Origin: Marinomonas vulgaris
GTDB lineage: Bacteria; Pseudomonadota; Gammaproteobacteria; Pseudomonadales; Marinomonadaceae
DNA: 53,027 bases
Assembly (NCBI RefSeq): GCF_018145875.1
Contig: NZ_JAGSSV010000019.1
Span: 1 to 53,027, forward strand
Direction of reading: 5' to 3'
A program made the translations under genes and the position numbers. The notes beneath the pieces were generated by a model, which did not search any database, was not told the origin of the DNA, and saw nothing but the letters and a program-made list of their open reading frames with translations. Of this stretch, positions 1-6,956 are shown in pieces; the first letter of the stretch is position 1; each line of letters begins with the position of its first letter.

Positions 1-69
1 GGGCTATCGCCACAGAAGGCTGAAGAAGAGTTCTTTAAAACTTATAACGAGGTGGCCAGTTTTAGTTGA
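1..69 (+). CDS. C-terminal end of a probable IS transposase (partial)
   Basis: An open frame enters from the left edge and gives 22 residues ending EVASFS before a TGA stop. The end is charged (KAEEEFFKTYN), in the style of the last residues of IS3-type integrase-core transposases. The stop lies within about ten bases of the point where the neighbouring TonB receptor loses its expected sequence, which suits a transposase ending just inside an IS end. The family is a guess from a very short stretch. The rest of the element lies outside the window. Confidence 0.4.
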   Translation, partial: GLSPQKAEEEFFKTYNEVASFS

Positions 70-76
70 CCACCAC
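1..76 (+). mobile_element. Terminal part of an insertion sequence interrupting a TonB receptor gene
   Basis: The receptor reading on the minus strand is family-like up to GGNQFNHI (codon ATT at 77-79). It then changes abruptly to VVVN and a stop, where this family usually continues with a PPLDxIERIEV-like stretch. From there to the window edge the other strand reads as a transposase C-terminus. On the minus strand the candidate IS end reads TGGTCAACTAAAACTGGCCA. The exact boundary (72-76) and the target duplication cannot be fixed because only one end is visible. Confidence 0.45.
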
Positions 77-484
77 AATGTGGTTAAATTGGTTGCCACC
101 AAAGCTGTTTGGGTAAATGTCACCGTGGTTATTTTGTCGACGACCATCAACAAGGATTAGAGTGTAATCCGATCCCATGCCACGCATAGAGATAGTACCT
201 TGCCCTGTCTTGTCACGTGTCTCCCCAACATCAACCCCCTCAAGGTCACTCACTGCATCTAAAAGAGTCGTATAAGGTCGAGAAGCTATTTTTTCTTTTG
301 TAATAACCGAAATACTTGCAGGCGCATCAGTTAGTTTTTGCTCAAATCCTGCAGCGGTAACAACTAGTGTCTCTAAAGAAGCCATGTCGACAGTTTCTTC
401 AGCCGATACAGCAGCAGAATAACCGGAAGAACTGATCATGATAGCCAGAGCGGTACGTTTAAAGTGATGTTGGTAAGGGCGCAT
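77..484 (-). pseudogene. TonB-dependent receptor, 5' fragment only
   Basis: This is the N-terminal part of an outer-membrane TonB-dependent receptor. It shows a signal peptide (cleavage near AVSA/EE, about residue 28), a TonB-box-like segment (ETLVVTAAG) and the start of the plug domain (APASISVITKEKI, then SMRGMGSDYTLILVDGRR). Such receptors are normally 600-750 residues, but this frame stops after 140 (stop at 62). The reading diverges from the family at about 77, next to a probable IS end, so the gene looks disrupted. The 3' part may lie beyond the IS outside the window. A Fur-like site upstream suggests it served ferric-siderophore uptake. The substrate is unknown. Confidence 0.75.
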
Positions 485-542
485 TATGTGTTTTCTCCAT
501 TTTTAATTGAACCTTTCAACTATAAATATGTCTTTAAAAAGT

Positions 543-561
543 AATGATAATACTTATTGTT
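543..561 (-). promoter_or_regulatory. Fur-box-like site upstream of the truncated TonB receptor
   Basis: The stretch reads AATGATAATACTTATTGTT, close to the GATAAT-repeat pattern of Fur sites. It lies about 60 bases before the receptor start, where an iron-repressed promoter is expected. Called by eye; no matrix score was computed. Confidence 0.5.
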
Positions 562-601
562 TGCATTATCTGGCAAAAACGATCCCATTTGTTGGCACAT
601 G

Positions 602-638
602 TCGTTCCTCTTTGTGCAACAAGCACAAAGAGGAACGA
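602..638. repeat. 16-bp perfect inverted repeat with 5-nt loop between divergent genes
   Basis: The arms TCGTTCCTCTTTGTGC (602-617) and GCACAAAGAGGAACGA (623-638) are exact reverse complements around AACAA. It sits between the truncated receptor and the LysR gene. No T-run follows on either strand, so it does not look like a standard terminator. It could be an operator, an mRNA leader hairpin or a small mobile relic. Confidence 0.8.
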
Positions 639-712
639 TCCAATGCTGTTGAATTGTTTCTAAATAATTGATTTTTATATATTTATTTTTACTCTTGAGA
701 AGAGGGAAAGGA

Positions 713-1606
713 ATGTACGATCTGAACGAAGTCAGAATGTTTGTCTCTGTCATGGAAACGGGAAATTTAAAAGAGAGTGCGTTGCGCTTAGGGGTATCAA
801 AATCCACATTAAGTCGACGAATCAGCCATTTGGAACAAGCACTGAGCCAACCTTTACTGCGTCGACAAGCGAATAGGTTGATTGCGAATGAAGCGGGAGT
901 AAGGTTTTTACCCTTTGCGCAGAAATTATTGCGCACCGCCGATGAAGGTCACAAAGCTGTAGAAACTTTGAAAGAAGAAGTTAGTGGTTCGATTGTGATG
1001 TATGTGCATACTAGCTTGGCACAAAGCTGGTTTTCGAAGTTAGTTGGAGATTTTTTAGTGGCTTTTCCACATATTCATTTAGACATTCGTGTTGGTCAGC
1101 AACCTTTAAGAGAAGTAAAACACCACAATCTCTGTCTTTGGGTTGGAGACGGCGTTCATGATCAACTAAAGTCGGAAAAAATCGCCACAATGAGTCAGAG
1201 TTTATACGCCGGGGCGAGTTATTTCGAGCGTATAGGATCGATTAAAGACCTTAATACTCTGAAGCGCTGCTCCTGGGTAAACAGCTTTCATGGCCATCAA
1301 GATGAGGTCCTTTTAGAGCATGCTGAGCTGGGCCGCGTATTGATCCCATTGCCACCTTCTCGGCTATTGGTGAATCAATATGAACTCTACGTGGAAGACA
1401 TTATTCAAGGCAGGGGGGTTGGTTTATTGCCAAATTATTTCGTCACACGACTGCTACAGCAGCGGCCTGGAGCCGTCTTACCGGTATTGTCAGAATGGAC
1501 TGCGAATCCGTTGCCCGTGTATTTGCAGTATCCTTTTGGCAGCATGTCGAAAAAACTGCACACTTTTATTCAGTACTTAAGGCGTCATGCACAAGCCTTG
1601 GGTTAA
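713..1606 (+). CDS. LysR-family transcriptional regulator
   Basis: This is a 297-residue cytoplasmic DNA-binding regulator of normal LysR length. The N-terminus has the winged helix-turn-helix (residues about 3-62: LNEVRMFVSVMETGN, then SKSTLSRRISHLEQAL). The rest is the effector-binding domain of the periplasmic-binding-protein fold. I chose the ATG at 713, preceded by AGAGGGAAAGGA, over an upstream in-frame ATG that would add a hydrophobic leader foreign to the family. It is divergent from the truncated TonB receptor, and regulators of this family often control the divergent neighbour. The 3' end overlaps the convergent next gene by a few bases. Effector unknown. Confidence 0.9.
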   Translation: MYDLNEVRMFVSVMETGNLKESALRLGVSKSTLSRRISHLEQALSQPLLRRQANRLIANEAGVRFLPFAQKLLRTADEGHKAVETLKEEVSGSIVMYVHTSLAQSWFSKLVGDFLVAFPHIHLDIRVGQQPLREVKHHNLCLWVGDGVHDQLKSEKIATMSQSLYAGASYFERIGSIKDLNTLKRCSWVNSFHGHQDEVLLEHAELGRVLIPLPPSRLLVNQYELYVEDIIQGRGVGLLPNYFVTRLLQQRPGAVLPVLSEWTANPLPVYLQYPFGSMSKKLHTFIQYLRRHAQALG

Positions 1607-2118
1607 CAATCGTCGAGGGTAACTAAAGCTTTACCATATGAGTTAAAAGTCGCAGTAGAGAGTGTCTTATTGGTGGTCAACATAACGTTACCATTAGCGA
1701 TTTCGGAGCCTGACACGCGAATGTTGCCGTACTCACTTTTTACCAAGGTATCGTCTACATCTATAGTGAAACTGACCGAACCCTTAGGATCTATGGTCTC
1801 AATCATCAATGAAAGGCTGGAGTCACCATCTTGGATATTGCTTGCAGACAAAAGTGTTAATTCCCCCTTTCTGACTTCAAATGGCTGAAAAACTTCCACA
1901 CCAGCGCCGGTTGCGGTGGTATCGAAAATTAACCGACCAACACTGTTTGATAAATCCAGAGTCAATTCCACATTATTCAGCACGCATTCGCCCATATTGG
2001 TGATGACGAATCTGTCCTTGGGTGCACTGTCGACAAAACTCACCTCAATATCCGCGTGTGCCGCTTGCGCTGCTAATAAAATAACAGACGCCGTAATAGG
2101 GGCTAACAATTTGAACAT
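1603..2118 (-). CDS. Secreted hypothetical protein, 171 aa
   Basis: The N-terminus is a clear signal peptide (MFKLLAPITASVILLAAQAAHA, cleavage at about residue 22). The mature part is acidic, rich in beta-prone segments and Ser/Thr/Asp, with two cysteines (GECVLNN near residue 44 and the C-terminal DDC) that could form a disulphide. There are no other membrane segments. It faintly resembles small periplasmic proteins annotated as aggregation-factor core proteins, but I cannot confirm this. It lies downstream of, and on the same strand as, a 2-oxoglutarate oxygenase, with a hairpin terminator between them, so it probably has its own promoter. Function unknown. Confidence 0.75.
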   Translation of the reverse strand: MFKLLAPITASVILLAAQAAHADIEVSFVDSAPKDRFVITNMGECVLNNVELTLDLSNSVGRLIFDTTATGAGVEVFQPFEVRKGELTLLSASNIQDGDSSLSLMIETIDPKGSVSFTIDVDDTLVKSEYGNIRVSGSEIANGNVMLTTNKTLSTATFNSYGKALVTLDDC

Positions 2119-2194
2119 GGTGATTTCCTCGAAAAGTGGGGCGGGTGAGCGCGGTTGTTAAGAATTAAACGTATTCAACTTGGTTTTCAGATCA

Positions 2195-2222
2195 TAAAAA
2201 AGCCTTCTTGGTAAAAGAAGGC
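2195..2222 (-). terminator. Rho-independent terminator after the 2OG oxygenase gene
   Basis: On the minus strand the stem GCCTTCT / AGAAGGC with loop TTTACCA is followed by six T residues. It is 38 bases past the stop of the oxygenase gene. Confidence 0.8.
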
Positions 2223-2259
2223 CCTTGGTATGGGCATAAAACGGATATTTACGGCCAAA

Positions 2260-3039
2260 TTAACCCGTTCGACCATAAAAGGTTTTGCTTGCCGCTGCTG
2301 AAAGCGCAATGCCAGGCTGTGAGTTGTAAGCTAAAACGGCGAGCATGCGAGTGGTGTTGCCTTCGGTCGGTGTGACTCTATGGATGGCGTTGCGTCCCCG
2401 AAACATAACCAAGGCGCCTGGGTCCATGGTTAATTCTTTAACAGCTCTGTTGCCTGCAAGTACCTCGCTGACGCCTTGATAATTCATTTCCCCTGCATCC
2501 GCATCACGCATGTTTTCTATGTATTCAAATACGCCGCCCGCGTCGGGCTTTTGAATCAAAAGAGTAATGGCAAAAGAGGAGTTGTCAAAATGCCAACCTA
2601 GTTCTTGGCCTTCACTGGCGTAATGCAAATTGATCGACGACAGGGTGTCGGCGTAATTGTAAAGCGCTTCTTCTTCTAGAACACTGGCGAGAAAAGCTCG
2701 AAAGTCAGCGTCGTCGTAAAGCTGTCTTAACGGGGAATCAGCGCCGATACAATCGTCAGTAATGCAGCCTTTAGACGACTGTACTTGTTGGTTTCTTGCA
2801 TGATCTGGGGCGAAATGGTCGTCTTTGTCGGTTAAGTAAACATTATGGGTAGACTGGGTATACCAAGCCAATGACTGCTTCGCTTCCCCTTCTTCAATAA
2901 TGGCTTGAATAGCGGCTTTGTTGAGAAAATTCGGCAAAACCAAGGCACCATTCTCAGTCAGTGTTTTTTTGCATTGAGCTCTAAAATCAGCAGAGCTGAT
3001 AGGGTAAGCAGTATCATCAATCAAGTGTGACAGTGGCAT
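2260..3039 (-). CDS. 2-oxoglutarate/Fe(II) oxygenase, HalD/BesD-like
   Basis: This 259-residue cytoplasmic enzyme has the double-stranded beta-helix fold signature. H150 and D152 (GWHFDNSSF) with H220 (RNAIHRVTP) form the 2-His-1-carboxylate iron site, and R231 (NTTRMLAVLAY) is placed to bind 2-oxoglutarate. Overall it resembles the BesD/HalD amino-acid halogenase family. In true halogenases the Asp is replaced by Gly or Ala to make room for chloride. Here the Asp is present, so hydroxylation is the likely chemistry. I chose the ATG at 3039 because AAAGGAA lies about 7 bases before it; an in-frame ATG at 3060 lacks such a site. The substrate is unknown; a free amino acid is possible. Confidence 0.8.
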   Translation of the reverse strand: MPLSHLIDDTAYPISSADFRAQCKKTLTENGALVLPNFLNKAAIQAIIEEGEAKQSLAWYTQSTHNVYLTDKDDHFAPDHARNQQVQSSKGCITDDCIGADSPLRQLYDDADFRAFLASVLEEEALYNYADTLSSINLHYASEGQELGWHFDNSSFAITLLIQKPDAGGVFEYIENMRDADAGEMNYQGVSEVLAGNRAVKELTMDPGALVMFRGRNAIHRVTPTEGNTTRMLAVLAYNSQPGIALSAAASKTFYGRTG

Positions 3040-3467
3040 GGACGTTTCCTTTGGTGTCATCTTTTTGTCGTATCGACGATAGTAATCATATTCACAGGGT
3101 GATTGAAGTCTCTAGATCAATGAATCTTATGGGGTTGCATATCAGTAAGGGTTCTCTTGTGGCATAACGTGTAGAAATTTTTACCTAAATGGCTTTTTAA
3201 TACTGTTTAAGCGCATAAAAATACACATCGCTGATGTGACATTTTTATGCTAATTGTCATTAAAATACGTTAAAAGTGTTGAAAAAGGCAACAATGGTCA
3301 TTGTGTCTGTGGGGCGTTGTCTTGTAGATTTTTTGCCTCTACCATGGGTTCCTTACTTAGACGCTTTTAGATCTAAATGTATCGCTGATTAAGGACAATA
3401 TAGCAATAGGCTTTGATCATGATATGAAGGCATTTATTAACCAATGTAGTTTTAAGGTAATGCGTTC
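3040..3467. other. Intergenic region between divergent genes
   Basis: This 428-base stretch holds no convincing gene. It must carry the promoters of the leftward oxygenase and the rightward DoxX-like gene. The only structure I see is a long AT-rich inverted repeat at 3213-3250. Confidence 0.6.
3213..3250. repeat. 38-bp interrupted palindrome
   Basis: The outer arms GCATAAAAAT / ATTTTTATGC and inner arms CACATC / GATGTG (separated by GCT) pair almost perfectly, with only a one-against-two-base bulge. It lies between two divergent genes, about 175 bases upstream of one and 220 of the other. It may be a regulatory site or a bidirectional terminator-like hairpin. Confidence 0.7.
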
Positions 3468-3887
3468 ATGAATGAGAATTTGGTCGTACCTCGTGAGAAG
3501 TTGGAGTGGAGTTTATTTGGGCTTCGCTTAGGTGTGTTCACTGTGTTGATAATGTGGACACTGGATAAGTTTATTAACCCAGATCACGCTGCGCTTGTGA
3601 TGAAAGTGTTTTATTCGATTCCAGCCTTAAGTTCAGGTGTTTCTTACTTGTTGGGCGGGTTGCAGCTGATTTTGATCGTGAGCTTTTTAGTTGGCTTTCA
3701 GAAACGTTGGGTGACTCTGATTATTTTGGTCATGCATTTTGGCTCCACTTTAGTTTCCTTCGGTCGTTATATGGACCCTTGGAGTGGATCAAACCTGTTG
3801 TTTTTTGCCGCTTGGCCTATGTTGGCCGCCATTGTTACCTTGTATTTACTGCGTGATTTAGATCGCAAGTGGTCGTTAAGTAAGTAA
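3468..3887 (+). CDS. DoxX-like four-helix membrane protein
   Basis: This 139-residue inner-membrane protein has four predicted transmembrane segments (about residues 17-34, 55-77, 82-100 and 107-128) and short loops. The pattern and the GLRLG...DKF opening resemble the DoxX/DoxD-like family, whose biochemical roles are mostly undefined. The ATG is preceded by TTAAGGTAA. It appears monocistronic: the next gene is on the other strand. Function not assigned beyond membrane localisation. Confidence 0.65.
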   Translation: MNENLVVPREKLEWSLFGLRLGVFTVLIMWTLDKFINPDHAALVMKVFYSIPALSSGVSYLLGGLQLILIVSFLVGFQKRWVTLIILVMHFGSTLVSFGRYMDPWSGSNLLFFAAWPMLAAIVTLYLLRDLDRKWSLSK

Positions 3888-3990
3888 TTTGTTATTCCCC
3901 TTTATTTTGGTGGTGTCTCTTCATTGAGGCGCCATTTTTTTTGCTTTTCTGTTTGTGCCTTTAAATCATGTCTAAAAGCTCGTCATAAAA

Positions 3991-4018
3991 AAAGCAGAAC
4001 AAGACTCTGTTCTGCTTT
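3991..4018 (-). terminator. Rho-independent terminator after the peroxiredoxin-like gene
   Basis: The 11-bp perfect stem AAAGCAGAACA / TGTTCTGCTTT encloses AGACTC. On the minus strand it runs into a T-run, so it terminates the leftward gene at 4055. The plus-strand tail is weaker but the hairpin could also serve the convergent DoxX-like gene. Confidence 0.85.
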
Positions 4019-4054
4019 GTATTACTTCGTTGTTATAGTCTGTTGAATAATGAC

Positions 4055-4585
4055 TTAAACGAGTTCGCCACGAGCTGGGTAGTTTTTTGTCACGGCGAAT
4101 TCAATTGCACCAAGCACTTCTTTAAAGTGTGGGCGGGCAAACGGCATTGTGCTGATGTTGCTCCAGTATAGTGTGCCGTCTGGACGAACAAGGAACAAAC
4201 CTGGTTCGGTGAACTCTGCTGGTTCTTCAATGCCTATGCTGGTTACACCACGGCCAGCGCTGCGGTGCAATCCCCACGCTTGCGATTGCTCCACACTTAG
4301 GCCGTAGCCCATGGTTAGATTGCTGATTTCCCATTCGGTCGACGCGTGTTCGGCTCTTTCTTTAGTATCAGAACTTAGCACAAGTACATTGACACCTTTT
4401 GCGGTGAAATCGTCAGCCAGTCGGCTCAATTCTTTCAAGTAGTTTTTACAGATTGGGCAATGTAAGCCACGGTACACCACGATCATGGTGAAGTTTTCAG
4501 GAGTTTGCTCTGTGAGTGACCAAGCACCTTGTAGGGTGTCAATATTTAACTCTGGCGTGGCGATTCTAGGTTTTAAAACGACCAT
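4055..4585 (-). CDS. Peroxiredoxin-like (AhpC/TSA) thioredoxin-fold protein
   Basis: This 176-residue thioredoxin-fold protein has a CPIC motif at residues 43-46 (YRGLHCPICKNYL), the position of the peroxidatic or redox cysteine in AhpC/TSA-type proteins. Typical following elements are the strand VNVLVLSSDT and the late segment GLFLVRPDGTLYWSN. No signal peptide is seen, so it acts in the cytoplasm. The CxxC arrangement suggests a thiol redox or peroxide-reducing role, but the substrate is unknown. It is divergent from an AraC-type regulator across a 121-base region with a strong inverted repeat, so that regulator is a good candidate for its control. Confidence 0.8.
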   Translation of the reverse strand: MVVLKPRIATPELNIDTLQGAWSLTEQTPENFTMIVVYRGLHCPICKNYLKELSRLADDFTAKGVNVLVLSSDTKERAEHASTEWEISNLTMGYGLSVEQSQAWGLHRSAGRGVTSIGIEEPAEFTEPGLFLVRPDGTLYWSNISTMPFARPHFKEVLGAIEFAVTKNYPARGELV

Positions 4586-4642
4586 AAGACTGTCCTTTAT
4601 ATAGTTGAGTTGTGTTCAGTAGAGACAGTGTATGATATAAAA

Positions 4643-4690
4643 TGATACGATTGATGATAATTAATATCTAAAATATTGCAGATCGTATCA
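4643..4690. promoter_or_regulatory. Inverted repeat TGATACGAT-N30-ATCGTATCA in a divergent promoter region
   Basis: Two perfect 9-bp inverted half-sites (4643-4651 and 4682-4690) lie between the peroxiredoxin-like and AraC genes. The right copy abuts the AraC ribosome-binding site. This suits binding and possible looping by the adjacent AraC-type protein, but no binding is shown by sequence alone. Confidence 0.6.
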
Positions 4691-4706
4691 AAAGGAGTGC
4701 TATCTT

Positions 4707-5537
4707 ATGGATCGACTTTCCTCCGTGTTAAATGCGTTTCGCCCTAAAACGTCTTCGGTAGATTGTCTTTGCTTAGACGACTTGAGTAGTGGCTTATTTT
4801 TGTCTGCTGAGTTTAGTTATTGGGTGTATATCGTCTCTGGTGATGTCACCCTTTGCTCTAAAGAAAACGGAGACATCCGGTTATATAAAGGTGATGGGGT
4901 TTGGTTAGCCACAGGTCAAAAATTGGATGTACTGATCACACCGGATCATCAACAGCAAGTAAGTTTATTATTGTGTGAGTATGACTTCGGTACTAAAGCC
5001 TTAAATCCCTTGCTTGATTTAGAATGGCAATGGGTGCTGGTGAGCCACGATGATGTGATCGCTCAGCAGTTAGCACCGCTGAATACGTTGTTATTAGGAG
5101 AAAGTTTGCAGCCTCGTTGCGGCTCCCAAGCCGTAGTGGAGCGATTAGCCGAAGCTTACCTAGTGCAATTGTTACGCTTATTTTTACAAACTCAAAAAAT
5201 TCAGCTGGGACTGATGGCAGGCCTAAGCGACATCAGATTAGCCAAAGCTATTGTCGCCATACACGAACAACCGCAACAAGCTTGGCAGGTAGCCAGTCTT
5301 GCTGAGAAAGCCGGAATGTCACGATCTGTATTCAGTGGTGCCTTTAAAGCGACTATGGGAATGACGCCAATGGCGTATTTGACCTCATGGCGCATGCGCT
5401 TAGCCGCCCAAAGGATTAAAAATGGCGATAAAAATATTGCCATGTTAAGCGATCAGCTTGGTTACCAAAGTGAAGCGGCTTTTAGACGAACTTTTAAAAA
5501 AGTTATCGGTGTTGCGCCTGGGGGGATGAACGAGTAA
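4707..5537 (+). CDS. AraC-family transcriptional regulator
   Basis: This 276-residue regulator has an N-terminal cupin-like sensor region (about 1-170; GDVTLCSKENGDIRLYKGDGVWLATG resembles an AraC cupin strand set). The C-terminal AraC double helix-turn-helix covers about 180-275 ([22 protein letters not shown], then IAMLSDQLGYQSEAAFRRTFKKVIG). The start has AAAGGAG upstream. It probably binds the inverted repeat in front of it and controls itself and the divergent peroxiredoxin-like gene. Its inducer is unknown. Confidence 0.9.
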   Translation: MDRLSSVLNAFRPKTSSVDCLCLDDLSSGLFLSAEFSYWVYIVSGDVTLCSKENGDIRLYKGDGVWLATGQKLDVLITPDHQQQVSLLLCEYDFGTKALNPLLDLEWQWVLVSHDDVIAQQLAPLNTLLLGESLQPRCGSQAVVERLAEAYLVQLLRLFLQTQKIQLGLMAGLSDIRLAKAIVAIHEQPQQAWQVASLAEKAGMSRSVFSGAFKATMGMTPMAYLTSWRMRLAAQRIKNGDKNIAMLSDQLGYQSEAAFRRTFKKVIGVAPGGMNE

Positions 5538-5555
5538 ATAAAAAGCATCGACTTC

Positions 5556-5584
5556 TTGGCAACACTCCCGCATACCTATATAAT
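5556..5584 (+). promoter_or_regulatory. Promoter of the CAU-anticodon tRNA gene
   Basis: A TTGGCA -35 box (5556-5561) and a perfect TATAAT -10 box (5579-5584) are 17 bases apart. The -10 box ends 14 bases before the tRNA. Confidence 0.75.
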
Positions 5585-5598
5585 TCACTCCGCTTTTA

Positions 5599-5675
5599 GG
5601 GCCTGTAGCTCAGTTGGTTAGAGCATCCGACTCATAATCGGCAGGTCCCCAGTTCAAGTCTGGGCAGGCCCACCA
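5599..5675 (+). tRNA. tRNA with CAU anticodon (Ile2 or elongator Met)
   Basis: The 77-base cloverleaf has acceptor arms GGGCCTG / CAGGCCC, the D-arm GCTCAGTTGGTTAGAGC, the anticodon loop CTCATAA and the T-arm loop GTTCAAGTC. The CCA end is encoded. The anticodon is CAU. The anticodon stem-loop core CGACTCATAATCG is the same as in E. coli tRNA-Ile2 (lysidine-modified, reads AUA), which favours Ile2 over elongator Met, but the identity is not proven. It is followed directly by a terminator, so it is a single-gene transcript. Confidence 0.9.
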
Positions 5676-5683
5676 TATAAAAT

Positions 5684-5729
5684 AAGCCTCTAGAGTGTTA
5701 GTGAATGCTAACGTCTAGGGGCTTTTTTA
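5684..5729 (+). terminator. Rho-independent terminator after the tRNA
   Basis: A long stem (AGCCTCTAG / CTAGGGGCT with one G-T pair, extended inward by GTTAG / CTAAC) is followed by six T residues. Confidence 0.85.
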
Positions 5730-5801
5730 TTGTCTGATATTTCCTCTATGTTGTTTTCTTCTTTTCTCGAATAAATTCTGTGGTTTACCTCGTCGCAATA
5801 G

Positions 5802-5820
5802 GTAAAATGGTTCTCATTTA
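5802..5820 (+). promoter_or_regulatory. Weak Fur-like dyad upstream of the alpha-hydroxy-acid dehydrogenase
   Basis: GTAAAATGGTTCTCATTTA is a near-palindrome whose right half, TTCTCATTT, matches the Fur half-site pattern. The left half is poorer. It lies about 55 bases before the start codon. Iron control of the gene is therefore only a possibility. Confidence 0.3.
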
Positions 5821-5875
5821 CTTTTGTGCGCTATGGCATTTTGCTATTACGCACTAAATTTATATGAGGAACATT

Positions 5876-6952
5876 ATGACAAGCATTCCGGCAGGTGTGT
5901 GTTCGCTAAGCGATTATGAACATCGTGCACAGCAGGTGTTAAGCGAGTCTGTTTGGGCGTATTTATCGGGTGCGGCGATGGATGGTCATACCCACCGACG
6001 TAATCGTCAAAAGCTAGACGATGTTTTATTGCAGCAGCGTATTTTATGCGAAGGCATGGGGCAAGGAAGTTGTCAGCAAACCTTGTTTGGTCGTACCTTG
6101 GCTTTGCCTCTACTGATTGCTCCTTTGGCGTATCAAAAATTAGCACACCCTATGGGGGAGTTGGCGTCGGTACAAGCCGCCGCGGCTCAGGGTGTTGGCT
6201 TTTGTTTGTCGACTTTGGCTAGTAGCACGATTGAACAAGTGGCTGAGGTTTCTGGTCAAGCGGAGCGTTGGTTTCAACTGTATTGTCAGCCGAGTCGCGA
6301 AGAGACGTTACGCTTGGTGCGTCGAGCCGAAGCAGCCGGATACAGTGCGATTATCGTCACGGCGGATGCACCCATTAATGGCGTGCGAAATGCAGAGCAG
6401 CGAGCAGGATTTGCCTTGCCAGAGGGTGTGTCGGCGGTCAATTTGGACGCTTTGGCCAAGCCACAACAGGGGGACTCGGTATTTGCCTGTTGGATGGGGC
6501 AAGCGCCAGATTGGCAAACATTAGAGTGGCTGCGCGGGCAAACCGACCTGCCTTTATTATTGAAAGGAGTGATGCACCCAGACGATGCCATTCGAGCTAT
6601 TGCCCTGGGAATCGACGGTTTGGTGGTGTCCAATCATGGCGGACGAGTACTGGATAGCCAGCCTTCTACTATTGAGGTGTTGCCACGCATTCGACAAGCT
6701 ATAGGGCCAAACTTACCGATTTTGCTAGACAGTGGCATTCGTCGTGGTAGCGATATTTTCAAAGCCATCGCGCTTGGTGCCGATGCCGTTTTGTTAGGGC
6801 GTCCGGTGTTTTATGCTTTGGCTGTTGCGGGCCCTTTAGGTATCGCCCATTGTTTGCGTATTTTACGCGATGAATTAGAAGCGACCATGGCTTTGTGCGG
6901 TTGCGCTAGTATCACTGACATTGGACGCCACACACTTTTCCACAATGATTAA
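5876..6952 (+). CDS. FMN-dependent alpha-hydroxy-acid dehydrogenase/oxidase
   Basis: This 358-residue TIM-barrel flavoenzyme belongs to the glycolate oxidase/L-lactate dehydrogenase family and oxidises an L-2-hydroxy acid to the 2-keto acid. The hallmark segment SNHGGRVLDSQPS contains the catalytic H254 and substrate-binding R257. K230 (LLLKGV) contacts FMN, and WFQLYCQP holds the conserved Tyr. The final FMN-phosphate region GADAVLLGRPVFYAL is present. I chose the ATG at 5876, preceded by GAGGA, over the in-frame ATG at 5864. It ends four bases before the convergent piuC. No electron-acceptor partner is adjacent, so oxidase versus dehydrogenase and the substrate stay open. Confidence 0.85.
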   Translation: MTSIPAGVCSLSDYEHRAQQVLSESVWAYLSGAAMDGHTHRRNRQKLDDVLLQQRILCEGMGQGSCQQTLFGRTLALPLLIAPLAYQKLAHPMGELASVQAAAAQGVGFCLSTLASSTIEQVAEVSGQAERWFQLYCQPSREETLRLVRRAEAAGYSAIIVTADAPINGVRNAEQRAGFALPEGVSAVNLDALAKPQQGDSVFACWMGQAPDWQTLEWLRGQTDLPLLLKGVMHPDDAIRAIALGIDGLVVSNHGGRVLDSQPSTIEVLPRIRQAIGPNLPILLDSGIRRGSDIFKAIALGADAVLLGRPVFYALAVAGPLGIAHCLRILRDELEATMALCGCASITDIGRHTLFHND

Positions 6953-6956
6953 GCCG

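Noticed and set aside
520..936. Leftward open frame of about 138 codons across the LysR start
   Set aside because: It runs antisense through the conserved LysR DNA-binding region and the hairpin, has no ribosome-binding site and no recognisable family.
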